From: Peptoniphilus_A harei_B
GTDB lineage: Bacteria; Bacillota; Clostridia; Tissierellales; Peptoniphilaceae
Direction: 5' to 3'
Assembly (NCBI GenBank): GCA_032560695.1
Contig: JAWGHR010000004.1
Span: forward strand, 98,192-162,191
DNA: 64,000 nucleotides
A model generated the notes under the pieces. It searched no databases, had not been told where the DNA came from, and was given only the letters and a program-made list of their open reading frames with translations. The translations under genes were made by a program, and so were the position numbers. Of this stretch, positions 1 through 8,956 are shown in pieces; within the stretch, counting starts at the first letter, position 1; the number at the start of each line of letters is the position of its first letter.

Positions 1-66
1 TACTGCAGGAATCTTTCCTATCATAACTTCCTTTATATCTGAAAAATTTGATTTTAAATACTCCAT
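1..66 (-). CDS. Unidentified protein, N-terminal fragment cut by window edge
   Basis: A reading frame opens with ATG at 66 on the minus strand and runs off the left edge after 22 codons. It begins MEYLKSNFSDIKEVMIGKIP. A GAGGTG ribosome binding site lies at 71-76, about five bases before the ATG. A TATAAT -10 on the minus strand lies at 83-88. Too little is visible to assign a family. The promoter and ribosome binding site are the evidence that the frame is real. Confidence 0.6.
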   Translation of the reverse strand, partial: MEYLKSNFSDIKEVMIGKIPAV

Positions 67-82
67 AATTCACCTCATCTAC

Positions 83-88
83 ATTATA
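83..88 (-). promoter_or_regulatory. -10 element for the left-edge gene
   Basis: TATAAT on the minus strand, 17 bases upstream of the ATG at 66. No convincing -35 hexamer is seen at the usual spacing. Confidence 0.4.
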
Positions 89-132
89 TCAAAGATATAT
101 AAAATTTCTTGTTGAGTAAATTTAATTCCAAT

Positions 133-163
133 AAAAAAAGCAAAGAAATAAATTTTCCTTGCT
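133..163 (-). terminator. Terminator of the CDF-trk-ung operon
   Basis: On the minus strand a 10-bp stem (AGCAAGGAAA pairing with TTTCTTTGCT, one G-U pair) and a 5-base loop are followed by a run of T. It starts 15 bases past the ung stop codon. Confidence 0.75.
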
Positions 164-177
164 TAATCTTTGTAATT

Positions 178-849
178 TTATTTAACTTCCCAAGTTGGTG
201 GTGTAACACCATTATTTTTTAAAAATTCGTTGGTTCTTGAGAAGGGTCTTGATCCAAAAAATCCTCTTGATGCAGAAAGTGGCGACGGATGAACTCCTTC
301 TATTATTAAGTGGTTGCCAGGCTTTATAAACTTCTTACGAGCCTTGGCGTGGTTGCCCCAAAGAATAAAAACTACTGGGTCTTCCTTCTCACTAATTTTT
401 TCTATAACTGCATTGGTAAAAATCTCCCATCCAATCCTTGAGTGACTCATAGGTTGATGGGCCCTAACTGTTAGTGTCGTGTTGAGGAGCATTATCCCCT
501 GGTCTGCCCAAGCTTTTAAGTAACCTGTTCTTGGAATTTCAAGTCCCAGGTCAGAGTTAAGTTCCTTATAAATATTTCTAAGTGAAGGTGGTATTGCCAC
601 ACCTTCTTTGACAGAGAAGGCAAGTCCATGAGCCTGACCCACATTGTGGTAGGGGTCTTGTCCCAGGATCAAAACCTTTAAGTCCTTATAGGCCGTGTAG
701 TGAAAGGCATTAAAAATATCTTGAGCCTTTGGAAAAATTTCATAATGTTTGTATTCCTCGATTAAAAGTTTTCTAAGGTCCTTGTAGTAGTCCTTTTCAA
801 ACTCCTCTTTCAAAATTTCCTGCCAATCATTTTTAAAAATTTCTTTCAC
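178..849 (-). CDS. ung: Uracil-DNA glycosylase, family 1 (UDG)
   Basis: The enzyme removes uracil from DNA at the start of base excision repair. The 223 residues match the usual bacterial Ung length. The water-activating motif GQDPYH is at residues 63-68, with the catalytic Asp at 65. The C-terminal DNA-intercalation motif HPSPLSASRG is near 187-196. ATG at 849 is preceded by an AGGAGGTAAG-like site inside the end of the upstream gene. Only two bases separate it from the trkA stop, so it is the last gene of the trk operon, with a terminator just after it. The link to potassium uptake looks positional only. Confidence 0.97.
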   Translation of the reverse strand: MKEIFKNDWQEILKEEFEKDYYKDLRKLLIEEYKHYEIFPKAQDIFNAFHYTAYKDLKVLILGQDPYHNVGQAHGLAFSVKEGVAIPPSLRNIYKELNSDLGLEIPRTGYLKAWADQGIMLLNTTLTVRAHQPMSHSRIGWEIFTNAVIEKISEKEDPVVFILWGNHAKARKKFIKPGNHLIIEGVHPSPLSASRGFFGSRPFSRTNEFLKNNGVTPPTWEVK

Positions 850-851
850 AC

Positions 852-2219
852 TTACCTCCTGAAAAAGTCAAATATACTCTTCTTTAGGCTTGGGTCGATT
901 AACTCTTCCAGTTCCTTCCTACTTTCATTAGTTGAAAAGATTACAAGCCTGTCGCCCTTTTCAATTTTTGTATTTCCCCTAGGAATAACTGCAGAGTTGT
1001 CATACCTAATTATTCCACCAATAATAATTTCTTTGTGGAGATTAATTTCTGAAAGCTTCTTGCCAATGTAGACAAAGTCATCTGGAATTTTTATTTCATA
1101 AACTTGGGCCTTGCCACCAAACATGTAGTTGACAGAAACCTTCATGTCTGTATTAATTGCCTTTATGATTTCATTGGCAACAATAACCTTGGGGTCAATA
1201 ACCCTGTATATTCCTAGGCTCTCTAAGATTGTGTCATAGTTGTTATCCTTTTGAATTACAATATTTTTTGAAATCCCATGGCTCCTTGCAAGAAGTCCAA
1301 GGACAATGTTAAGCTCATCAGACTCTGTCATGGAAATAAATACCCCATCCTTAGAAATATCTTCTTCCTTAAAGATCTTGTCGTTTCTCAGTTTTTTATT
1401 AACTACAAAGGCCCTGTTAATATTTCGCCTGTAATTTTCAAATTTTTCCCTATTTGGTTCAATTATTTTTAAATCTATATTTTCAAGGTTTGATATGATC
1501 CTGTTGAAGTTGTAGTCTCCCGATGCAATTACAACTTCTCTTTTGTCATCTTTTTCCTTAATTTCAAAGTGAGAGTGTTTAAAGTTTCTTATGTCAAAGG
1601 AAAGTCCCATTAGGTAGATGTAGTCACCGGACTTTAGTACAGTTTCTCCATCAGGAACGATTAGTTCCCCTTCTCTTAGGACTCCAACAACAAGTATTGT
1701 GGAAAGAGATCCAATGTCCTTGATCTTTTGGTTTTCAAATTCATCGTCCATGTCAATGTAGTGACCTGTAACTTCTATCTTTCCCTTGCCAAAGTAGTCG
1801 GCCTCATAATATTCTGTAGACCCAATTAACTTTGTAACAAGTTTTGCTGTCTCAAGGCTTAGGTTAAAGACATTTACAACATTGGGTAAGGAGTTTTTTA
1901 TAATTCCTATTTCAGAAATATTTTCCATTTCATCTAGACGAAGAATAATTTTTACATCTAGCCCCTTGAAGATCGATGCCATTATTAGGTTGGTCTTGTC
2001 GCTATCTGTGGCAATTATGGCATAGTCGTACATGCTCAGGTCATTATTTATGACAAATTCCTCTTCCAAAACATCTGCCTTTATTTTATTTACGCTATTT
2101 GTTATATCTTCAAAATTCTTTTCGTCCCTGTCCACTAGGTCAACTTCATACTTTTCAAGACTCAAGGCCTTGGCAATAGTTGAACCAACCTTTCCCGAAC
2201 CTATAATTAAAATTTTCAT
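852..2219 (-). CDS. trkA: Trk potassium uptake regulatory subunit TrkA (first copy, second Rossmann motif degenerate)
   Basis: This is a cytoplasmic gating subunit for the TrkH potassium channel. Its 455 residues form the standard duplicated TrkA layout of RCK_N, TrkA_C, RCK_N, TrkA_C. The first nucleotide-binding motif is intact: GSGKVG at 7-12, with an acidic residue at the end of the second strand (LVDRD). In the second half the glycine motif is lost; residues 229-240 read VVIASGDYNFNR where the sister protein has GGGKTG. This subunit may therefore bind NAD/ATP at one site only. Its ATG overlaps the trkH stop as TAATG, which implies translational coupling. Confidence 0.93.
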   Translation of the reverse strand: MKILIIGSGKVGSTIAKALSLEKYEVDLVDRDEKNFEDITNSVNKIKADVLEEEFVINNDLSMYDYAIIATDSDKTNLIMASIFKGLDVKIILRLDEMENISEIGIIKNSLPNVVNVFNLSLETAKLVTKLIGSTEYYEADYFGKGKIEVTGHYIDMDDEFENQKIKDIGSLSTILVVGVLREGELIVPDGETVLKSGDYIYLMGLSFDIRNFKHSHFEIKEKDDKREVVIASGDYNFNRIISNLENIDLKIIEPNREKFENYRRNINRAFVVNKKLRNDKIFKEEDISKDGVFISMTESDELNIVLGLLARSHGISKNIVIQKDNNYDTILESLGIYRVIDPKVIVANEIIKAINTDMKVSVNYMFGGKAQVYEIKIPDDFVYIGKKLSEINLHKEIIIGGIIRYDNSAVIPRGNTKIEKGDRLVIFSTNESRKELEELIDPSLKKSIFDFFRR

Positions 2220-3673
2220 TATAATTTAATAATTTCCTTTCTATGTCTTCCACTAGTAAAGAGTGCCATTATTGTAAAGAATTCAAGTCTACCTAAGAGC
2301 ATAAGCAGGCTAAAGTAGAGTTTGAAAAAGTCACTATAAAAATAGAAGTTTTTCGTAGGACCAATGTCTCCAAATCCTGGTCCAACGTTAGATAAGGTTG
2401 TAGCCACTGAAGAAAATCCTGTTATAACATCTACTCCTGATAGAGTTACAAGACCTGTAGATAGGACTGCTATTACAAAGTAGGTTCCAAGATAGGCGTT
2501 TATACTTAGGACTACTTCATCAGATAAGGACTTCCCATCTGCAATTACTGGAAGAACTGCCTTGGGGTGAGTTGCCTTTTTCATTTCTCTTTTTATTAGC
2601 TTTAAGAGAATTGAGATTCTTACTATTTTAATTCCACCACCAGTGGATCCTGCACAACCGCCAAAAATCATTAGAATTAACAAGATAAATTTTGAAAAAC
2701 TTGGCCAGAGTTCATAATCTGCATTGGCAAAACCTGATGTGGATGAAATAGATGTTACCTGGAAGGCAGAATCTCTAAAAGCCATAAAAAGTGATGGATA
2801 ACCCTTTGAGAAGAGGTCTATGGTAATTAAGACAATGGCCGTGAAAATTATACATATCCAAAGTTTTAATTCATCATTTTGCAAAACTTCCTTAAATTTC
2901 TTTTTAGAAAGCAGGGCATAGATGGCAAAGTTTGTAGAACTCAAGAACATAAAAATTGCCAGGATAAAGTGGACTGCGTTGCCTTCATAGGACATAAAGG
3001 AGTCATTGTAGGATGAAAATCCACCAGTCCCTAGGACACCAAAGGTGTGAACTAGGGAATCAAAGACTGGCATGCCGGCAAGCTTTAAACAAATGAATAA
3101 TATCAAAGTCAAAATAAGATAAATTATGTAGAGTCTCTTAGATGATTGAGAAATTCTAGACTCTATCTTTCCAGCAACTGGTCCTGGTGACTCAGCCTTA
3201 AAGATTTGAAAAGCTCCAACCCCAAGCTTGGGAAGAAGACCCACAGTAAATACCAAGATCCCCATACCACCAATCCAGTGGGTAACGGACCTCCAAAGTA
3301 CAACAGACCTTGGAAAGGACTCTATTCCAGAGATAACTGAAGCTCCAGTAGTTGTAAAACCAGATACAATTTCAAAGAAGGAATCAACATAAGTCATTCC
3401 TGCAGATATCCAAAGTGGAAGTGCTCCAATAATGGAAACCAAGACCCAGGATGCCGTAACTGTTAAAATTCCATCTCTTGGAGACAGAGAATTTTTCTTT
3501 ATTTTTAAGTTAATCAAAATTAATCCCAAAAAGACTGCTATAGCCATTGGGATTAAAAAGCCATAGGACGACCCATCTCTTTCAACTAAACTTAAGATAA
3601 GAGATGGCGCCATAAAGGCAGTTTCTATTAATAAAATATAGCCTAATATTTTAGAAATAAGCTTATAGTTCAT
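2219..3673 (-). CDS. trkH: Trk potassium channel membrane subunit TrkH
   Basis: This is the ion-conducting subunit of the Trk/Ktr potassium uptake system, in the cytoplasmic membrane. Its 484 residues are very hydrophobic. All four selectivity-filter P-loops are recognisable: TTTGAS at 107-112, then GTGGFS, STSGFAN and SNVGPGFG. Each carries the glycine expected in the filter. The start overlaps the end of the upstream trkA by 11 bases and its stop overlaps the next trkA, so the three genes form one coupled unit. The length fits TrkH/KtrB rather than the shorter KtrD types. Confidence 0.96.
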   Translation of the reverse strand: MNYKLISKILGYILLIETAFMAPSLILSLVERDGSSYGFLIPMAIAVFLGLILINLKIKKNSLSPRDGILTVTASWVLVSIIGALPLWISAGMTYVDSFFEIVSGFTTTGASVISGIESFPRSVVLWRSVTHWIGGMGILVFTVGLLPKLGVGAFQIFKAESPGPVAGKIESRISQSSKRLYIIYLILTLILFICLKLAGMPVFDSLVHTFGVLGTGGFSSYNDSFMSYEGNAVHFILAIFMFLSSTNFAIYALLSKKKFKEVLQNDELKLWICIIFTAIVLITIDLFSKGYPSLFMAFRDSAFQVTSISSTSGFANADYELWPSFSKFILLILMIFGGCAGSTGGGIKIVRISILLKLIKREMKKATHPKAVLPVIADGKSLSDEVVLSINAYLGTYFVIAVLSTGLVTLSGVDVITGFSSVATTLSNVGPGFGDIGPTKNFYFYSDFFKLYFSLLMLLGRLEFFTIMALFTSGRHRKEIIKL

Positions 3674-5063
3674 CTTTCTTTCCTCTCTTCTTGATTGACT
3701 TAATTGCGTCTTTTAATTTTCCCTCAGAAGAAAAAATCTTTTGAACTCTTGGAGCAACTTCGTGCATAGAGAATAATATTATCCTATCTCCAGCCTCAAG
3801 GATTGTCTTACCATTAGGGACTAACATGTTTTGTCCTCTTATGATAGAGATTATTAGAGTTCCTTCAGGTAGACTGAGGTCCTCTAGGGTATTACCACAA
3901 ACAAGGTGACTTGCCCTAATCATTAGCTCAACACATTCAACTTGACCATTTAAAAGTAAGTGAAGGGCAAGGGAGCTCTTTCCTCTGATTTCCTTTAGCA
4001 TTTCTGCAGCTGTAATATAGGATGTGTTAAAGACAGCGTCTATGTCAAGCTTGTCTAGTACCTTGTCGTAGTTTGTCCTGGAGATTTTAGCAACAGACTT
4101 ATAGATTCCACTTTGCTTTGCCACAAGACTCATGAGGAGGTTGGCCTCGTCGATTCCTGTTGCTGCAACAAAGGAGTCATAAGTATGAACCATTTCTTCT
4201 TCAAGTACTGCAATGTCAGTTCCATCTCCATTTATAATGTTGGCTCCTGGAACCATGTCCTTTAGTTCAAGACATCTTTCCTTATTTATTTCAACAATAG
4301 TAACTTCAACATTTTCCTTTAAAAGTAGCATGGCAAGGTAAAGACCTGTCTTTCCTCCACCAAGAATCATGGTGCTCCTAAGGGCTCTTGTCCTATTTAC
4401 ACCTGTGTGGTCCTTGTCAAAGGCTTCGATTTTTTCAGACTTGCCTGCAAGGATTATGACGTCATTCTCTTCAAGAACAGTACGACCATTTGGTATAATT
4501 GCATCGCCACTTCTTGAGATAGCAGCAATAAGAAGGTCATTAATGCTATCAATCTCCATGATTTTTTTGTTGACAAAGCTTGTGTCATTTCCAATATTAA
4601 ACTCAACAAGAGATACTTTCCCACCAGCAAACTCATCGGAGTAAAGTTGGTATCTCTTCATTAAGTACTTGAAAATTGATCTTGCAGTTGCACTATCAGG
4701 GTTAATAATCTTATCTATTTCAAGTTCTTCTGATATGAAGTCAAGGTGCTTTCTATACTCAGGGTCCCTTACCCTTGCAATGGCATACTTGGCTCCAAGC
4801 TTTTTGGAAATCGTACAAAGAATAACATTGGCCTCGTCATTTGTTGTAGTTGCAACAACATAGTCATAGTTAGAAATATCTAGTTCTTCTAATACACCAA
4901 AGTCCAAAGCATTTGCACAAATACTAAAAACATCTAATGAATTTGATATGTTTTCAATTACATCTTCATTGTTGTCAACTACGGTAACCTCATAGTCCTC
5001 ATCTAGTAATGAAGCCGCAAGTCTATATCCTAATTTTCCGGCACCTACAACTAAAGCCTTCAT
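3663..5063 (-). CDS. trkA: Trk potassium uptake regulatory subunit TrkA (second copy, both nucleotide sites intact)
   Basis: This 466-residue TrkA has two RCK modules. Both Rossmann motifs are intact: GAGKLG at 7-12 and GGGKTG at 235-240, each followed by a strand ending in an acidic residue (VVDNN and IVEIN). It lies upstream of trkH, while a diverged trkA lies downstream. The operon thus makes two different RCK subunits for one channel, which suggests a mixed gating ring. The last residues are lysine-rich (SIKKRGKKDEL). ATG at 5063 has an AGGAGGAATAT-type site before it. Confidence 0.95.
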   Translation of the reverse strand: MKALVVGAGKLGYRLAASLLDEDYEVTVVDNNEDVIENISNSLDVFSICANALDFGVLEELDISNYDYVVATTTNDEANVILCTISKKLGAKYAIARVRDPEYRKHLDFISEELEIDKIINPDSATARSIFKYLMKRYQLYSDEFAGGKVSLVEFNIGNDTSFVNKKIMEIDSINDLLIAAISRSGDAIIPNGRTVLEENDVIILAGKSEKIEAFDKDHTGVNRTRALRSTMILGGGKTGLYLAMLLLKENVEVTIVEINKERCLELKDMVPGANIINGDGTDIAVLEEEMVHTYDSFVAATGIDEANLLMSLVAKQSGIYKSVAKISRTNYDKVLDKLDIDAVFNTSYITAAEMLKEIRGKSSLALHLLLNGQVECVELMIRASHLVCGNTLEDLSLPEGTLIISIIRGQNMLVPNGKTILEAGDRIILFSMHEVAPRVQKIFSSEGKLKDAIKSIKKRGKKDEL

Positions 5064-5072
5064 ATATTCCTC

Positions 5073-6221
5073 CTAAAAAATCGCATCTAGTTTAATTTGG
5101 AATTCGTAATCTGGATAGATGGATTTTAATTTATCTTTTATCTCCTTTTTAAGAGCATCTTTTTCTTCTCTCGTCTTTACAGAATCGGCATTGTAATCAA
5201 TGTCAATATAAATTTTCTTGTCCTCAAGGACTATGTCATGGAAGGAGTAAATGTTAAGCGACTCCCTTACAATTTTTTTAAGATCTTGGGAAACATCATT
5301 AATAATCTTGTTGCTACTGCCCTTGGGATCAGCATGAATTATTAACTTTATACCAAGGAGGTCAGAGATTTCCCTCTCGACCTTGTCCACAATATTGTGG
5401 GCCTCTTCTAAGGTCAAATTATAATCAAGAGCTGCATCAATTATGACAATCATGTTGTCTGGACCGAAGTCTGTCACCATCATGTTGTGAACATTGGATA
5501 TGCCCTCGTAATTGGAAACCTTGGACTTTATCTCGTGCTTAGTCTCATCGCTAAGTCCACGACCAAGTATAATTGAAATCGTCTCGTATATAAGTGATAT
5601 AGCTGTGTACAAAATAAATAAAGCAACTATTAAACCAACATAGCCATCTAAAATCTTGCCTGTGAATTTTTCTATGATGATAGAAATAATTACAACAGAA
5701 GTTATAAGAGTATCACTTAGTGAATCCTTCTCTTGAGCCCTTAGGGTTACAGAGTCAATCTTTCTTGCAACCTTGGAATAAAGAGAAGCCTGCCAAAATT
5801 TTATTGCCACAGTTATAATCAAAATCACAAGAGTGGACTTTGGGTAGGTAATGGCGACTGGATGAAGGATCTTTCCAACAGAAGTTTTCAAAAATTGAAA
5901 ACCAACGGAAAGTACGATACCAGAAACTACAAGAGAAATCAAATATTCAAGCCTACCATGACCATAAGGGTGATCCTTGTCCCTTGGTTTGGCAGCAAGC
6001 CTTATTCCCAAAATAGAAATAATAGAGCTGACACAGTCTGTGATGTTGTTAACTGCATCAGATAAAATTGAAATTGAGCCAGTAAAAATATATAGAATAA
6101 CCTTTAAAACGGCTACAAGTATATTTGATATAAGTCCGAGAAGGGATGTCTCCTTAGAGATCTTTGCTCTGTCATAACCATAGGCTGACTCTCCCCTCTT
6201 TAAAATAAGTTTTGCGAACAT
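5073..6221 (-). CDS. Cation diffusion facilitator exporter, manganese-type signature
   Basis: This is a CDF/SLC30-family membrane exporter of divalent metals, 382 residues, with about six membrane segments and a C-terminal cytoplasmic domain. The metal-site residues align as N58 and D62 in TM2 (within SDAVNNITD) and DSLSD in TM5. That N-D-D-D set is known from MntE-type manganese exporters; zinc exporters have H-D-H-D. The DHPYGHGRLEY motif follows TM2. The C-terminal tail after residue 290 is longer than in minimal CDFs. It is the first gene of the operon, nine bases before trkA. Substrate assignment is inferred from the site residues. Confidence 0.9.
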   Translation of the reverse strand: MFAKLILKRGESAYGYDRAKISKETSLLGLISNILVAVLKVILYIFTGSISILSDAVNNITDCVSSIISILGIRLAAKPRDKDHPYGHGRLEYLISLVVSGIVLSVGFQFLKTSVGKILHPVAITYPKSTLVILIITVAIKFWQASLYSKVARKIDSVTLRAQEKDSLSDTLITSVVIISIIIEKFTGKILDGYVGLIVALFILYTAISLIYETISIILGRGLSDETKHEIKSKVSNYEGISNVHNMMVTDFGPDNMIVIIDAALDYNLTLEEAHNIVDKVEREISDLLGIKLIIHADPKGSSNKIINDVSQDLKKIVRESLNIYSFHDIVLEDKKIYIDIDYNADSVKTREEKDALKKEIKDKLKSIYPDYEFQIKLDAIF

Positions 6222-6292
6222 TTATCCTCCATAATTTATAATAATAAAAATAGGCCAAAAGCCCACTTACTTAGATTTCTTTAGTTACAATA

Positions 6293-6301
6293 ATTATAAC
6301 A
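6293..6301 (-). promoter_or_regulatory. Extended -10 for the CDF-trk-ung operon
   Basis: On the minus strand TGTTATAAT forms an extended -10 about 70 bases upstream of the CDF start. The -35 region is weak. No yybP-type manganese riboswitch was recognised in the leader. Confidence 0.45.
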
Positions 6302-6369
6302 CTAGTGAATTCCTAATAAAAGGAAAAGAACTTAGCTATATTCTGGAGAAAATATTAAAAATTTAAAAA

Positions 6370-6402
6370 TAAAAATGCACCAGTTTTGTCTGGCACATTT
6401 TC
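6370..6402 (-). terminator. Terminator after proC and the DJ-1 gene
   Basis: Minus-strand stem AAATGTGCCAG with CTGGTGCATTT around an ACAAAA loop, followed by a T-rich tail. Confidence 0.8.
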
Positions 6403-6422
6403 TAATCTTAATTTAAATTATT

Positions 6423-6989
6423 TTAAATAAATTGTTTAAGTTTTGGAAGAAGTAGACCTTCTGCAACTTCATCTGCCTTTTCTTTTGAAACTAAAATTTC
6501 AACTAGCTTAATTCCAAGTAGGATTGCAAGGGCAGGTCCCATAGCTGTAATTATATTTTCTTCAACAACCACTGCTTCGTCTTGTGAGTCCTTAACCTTT
6601 AATCTATTTTCAACTCCTGGGTAGCAAGTGAACTTTCCATCTTTTAAAAGTCCTGCTGCATCAAGAACTTGTGGCCCTGCACAAATTGCTATTACTTTTT
6701 TCTCTTCGTCATTAAAGACATTGGCACACTCAAGAACTTTTTTGTCATTCATGAGATTTGTAGCACCAGGTTGACCTCCTGGTATGTACATTGCCCTGTA
6801 GTCTTCGATGTTAATTTCATCAAAAGTCTTGTCAGCAAGAACTGTAACACCGTGAGCTCCCTTTACTTCAAGTCTGTCCTTAACTGAAACTGTGTCAACC
6901 TTTAAATCAGCCCTCCTAAGAACATCGATAATTGTAAGAGCTTCAATTTCTTCAAAACCTTCTGCCAAAAATACCAATAAATCTTTCAT
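6423..6989 (-). CDS. DJ-1/PfpI family protein (class I glutamine amidotransferase-like)
   Basis: The 188-residue single-domain protein starts MKDLLVFLAEGFEEIEA, the classic DJ-1/ThiJ opening with the conserved glutamate near residue 15. The nucleophile elbow AICAGP places the reactive cysteine at 103. Members act as deglycases, glyoxalases or redox chaperones, and the exact activity cannot be read from sequence. A methylglyoxal synthase gene is elsewhere in the window, which makes an aldehyde-protective role reasonable. It follows proC by nine bases, so the two are probably cotranscribed. Confidence 0.92.
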   Translation of the reverse strand: MKDLLVFLAEGFEEIEALTIIDVLRRADLKVDTVSVKDRLEVKGAHGVTVLADKTFDEINIEDYRAMYIPGGQPGATNLMNDKKVLECANVFNDEEKKVIAICAGPQVLDAAGLLKDGKFTCYPGVENRLKVKDSQDEAVVVEENIITAMGPALAILLGIKLVEILVSKEKADEVAEGLLLPKLKQFI

Positions 6990-6998
6990 AATGACCTC

Positions 6999-7763
6999 CT
7001 ATTTGTTCATTATAGAATCCACTGCATTTATAATTGCAGACCTAAATCCATCCTTTTCTAAAGATTTTACTCCCTTAATAGTTGTACCAGCAGGTGTTGT
7101 AACTTGATCCTTTAACTCACCTGGATGAATGCCAGACTCCCTCACCATTTTTGCTGATCCTGCAACTGCTTGAGATATAACCCTGTAAGCCATGTCCCTT
7201 TGCATGCCGTAAGAAACTGCTGCATCTGCTGCTGCTTCAATGTACATGTAGACATAGGCAGGCATGCAACCTGAAACTGCCTCATAAATTTTTATATTTT
7301 TCTCTTCCACAATTTCAGTTTCTCCAAAGTTGGATAAAATTTTTCTTATTTCACTAACTTCTTCATCTGAAATATTTTTTCCTGGGCAAATTCCCGTCAT
7401 TGAATTTAAAATTTTTGCCGGTGTATTTGGAAGAGCCATCATAAGCTTTTTATTTGGAAGACATTCTTCAAGCTTTTTAAGGTCAAAAGCTGAAGTAATA
7501 GATATAATTATTTGATCTTTTACTTCATCTTTTATTGTTTCGAGTACATCTTCATAGACGTAGGGTTTAACTGCAAGTATGATTGCGTCTGCACCTTTAA
7601 CTACATCTACTTCTGACTGGGCTAGTCTTGCTGCTTCATTTCCCTTAAAGGCATCTCTCTTTTCTTCGCTCCTGTCGTAAAGAAAAGTTTCTATCTTATT
7701 ATCTAAAAGACCATGCGCCATGGCAGCACCCATGTTACCAAGGCCTATAATTCCCATTTTCAT
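6999..7763 (-). CDS. proC: Pyrroline-5-carboxylate reductase
   Basis: The enzyme catalyses the last step of proline synthesis, NAD(P)H-dependent reduction of pyrroline-5-carboxylate. The N-terminal GLGNMG dinucleotide motif is followed by the family motifs ALPNTPA and VTTPAGTT. The 254 residues are slightly short of the usual 265-270. ATG at 7763 is chosen over the in-frame GTG at 7766 because AAGGAG at 7771-7776 then sits seven bases away. The -10 at 7783-7788 leaves a very short leader. The gene is divergent from the chromate transporter pair. Confidence 0.95.
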   Translation of the reverse strand: MKMGIIGLGNMGAAMAHGLLDNKIETFLYDRSEEKRDAFKGNEAARLAQSEVDVVKGADAIILAVKPYVYEDVLETIKDEVKDQIIISITSAFDLKKLEECLPNKKLMMALPNTPAKILNSMTGICPGKNISDEEVSEIRKILSNFGETEIVEEKNIKIYEAVSGCMPAYVYMYIEAAADAAVSYGMQRDMAYRVISQAVAGSAKMVRESGIHPGELKDQVTTPAGTTIKGVKSLEKDGFRSAIINAVDSIMNK

Positions 7764-7782
7764 CACATCACTCCTTAAGTAG

Positions 7783-7825
7783 ATTATACACGATATTACT
7801 TAAAAATTCATTTTTGTGCTATAAT
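7783..7825. promoter_or_regulatory. Divergent promoters for proC (-) and the chromate transporter genes (+)
   Basis: Minus-strand TATAAT at 7783-7788 serves proC. Plus-strand extended -10 TGCTATAAT at 7817-7825 serves the transporter pair. Both place the predicted start point within about 20 bases of the first codon. Neither has a clear -35. Confidence 0.55.
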
Positions 7826-7841
7826 TTAAGTCGGTGATTTA

Positions 7842-8402
7842 ATGAAAAAAATTTCTATTGCAAAGTTATTCTTAACTTTTTTTAAAATAAACGCCATAAC
7901 CTTTGGGGGAGGCTATACAATTGTCCCTGTTATAAAGGACATCTTCGTATCAGACCTTGAGCTCATTGACGAGGACCAGATGATGGATATAGTTGCCATC
8001 TCCCAAGGTGGACCTGGAGCCATGGCAATCTCTTGCTCAGTTCTGACAGGTTACTACTTGAGAGGGCCTCTTGGAGCAATAACTTGTCTTGTTGCATCAG
8101 CTCTTCCCTGTCTTATAATTTTGTCAGTGATTTCAAATTTCTACCAAAAATTTAAGTCAAACTTTTTTATAAATGCAGCCCTAGAAGGGATCAGTGGAGT
8201 GATCTCTGCAGTCTTATTTATAACAGTGGCCCGCATGGGGATTTCTTCTTACAAGAACAATCCACGTTTTAGCGCAGTTATGATTGTCCTCGTGTTCTTA
8301 GTTGCCTTTTTTACAAATATCAACACAGGATTCATAATTTTATTCTGTGCTTTGGCAGGAATTTCTTATTTTAGCGTAATGGAGAGATACAAGAATGCTT
8401 GA
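7842..8402 (+). CDS. Chromate transporter family, first half-size subunit
   Basis: This is a CHR-superfamily membrane protein of 186 residues, the short-chain form that pairs with a second half-size subunit. It has the conserved N-terminal FGGGYTIVPVI motif and the QGGPGAMAIS motif. In characterised pairs both halves are needed for anion export. The real substrate here is unproven; many anaerobes have this pair without chromate exposure. The downstream subunit overlaps by eight bases. The weak GGTGAT site and short leader fit the promoter just upstream. Confidence 0.9.
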   Translation: MKKISIAKLFLTFFKINAITFGGGYTIVPVIKDIFVSDLELIDEDQMMDIVAISQGGPGAMAISCSVLTGYYLRGPLGAITCLVASALPCLIILSVISNFYQKFKSNFFINAALEGISGVISAVLFITVARMGISSYKNNPRFSAVMIVLVFLVAFFTNINTGFIILFCALAGISYFSVMERYKNA

Positions 8403-8952
8403 TTTATTTTTAATTTTCTTTAAAATCGGATGTTTCGCCTTTGGTGGCGGCTACGCAGTAATACCCTTGATTTCAAAATACGTTGTTGAAGAACACGCCT
8501 GGATCTCTACAAGAGAATTTATAGATTTGATTTCCATTTCACAAATGACTCCAGGGCCCATTGCCATTAACTCAGCAACCTTTGTTGGGCAAAATGTCTA
8601 TGGAATCTTAGGCTCCATACTTGCAACAACAGGACTAGTCCTTCCCCAGTTCATCCTAATGATGATACTTGGCTACTTCCTCTTTAGCAAGGGCAAAAAA
8701 TTTAAAATCATGGACTACTCCCTCCTTGGAATCAAGGCAGGAGTTGTGTCCCTTATCTTTATAACAACCTTAAAACTCTTCCAATCATCAGTCTTCCCTG
8801 AAGGACTTAAGCTTCAAGGCATTAGCCTGGCAGCCCTTATCTCCTTCGTCATTGGATTTGTCCTCTACATGAAGAAGGTAAACCTCTTTAAGCTAATAGG
8901 ACTCGGCGCAGTGATTGGAATTGGTGTCAAATACGCTTTGACTCTTATGTAA
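8395..8952 (+). CDS. Chromate transporter family, second half-size subunit
   Basis: The 185-residue partner of the preceding gene comes from the same ancestral duplication. It has FGGGYAVIPLI near the N terminus and QMTPGPIAIN in the middle. About six hydrophobic segments are visible. ATG lies inside the 3' end of the first subunit, preceded by a GGAGAG site, so translation is coupled. A strong terminator starts four bases after the stop, closing a two-gene operon. Confidence 0.9.
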   Translation: MLDLFLIFFKIGCFAFGGGYAVIPLISKYVVEEHAWISTREFIDLISISQMTPGPIAINSATFVGQNVYGILGSILATTGLVLPQFILMMILGYFLFSKGKKFKIMDYSLLGIKAGVVSLIFITTLKLFQSSVFPEGLKLQGISLAALISFVIGFVLYMKKVNLFKLIGLGAVIGIGVKYALTLM

Positions 8953-8956
8953 AATA

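Noticed and set aside
6222..6330. Manganese (yybP-ykoY) riboswitch before the CDF gene
   Set aside because: The conserved GGGGAGUA-type core was not found in the leader.
7842..8952. Chromate transporter halves as a broken single gene
   Set aside because: Short-chain paired subunits with an eight-base overlap are a known natural form, and each half has its own start and ribosome binding site.
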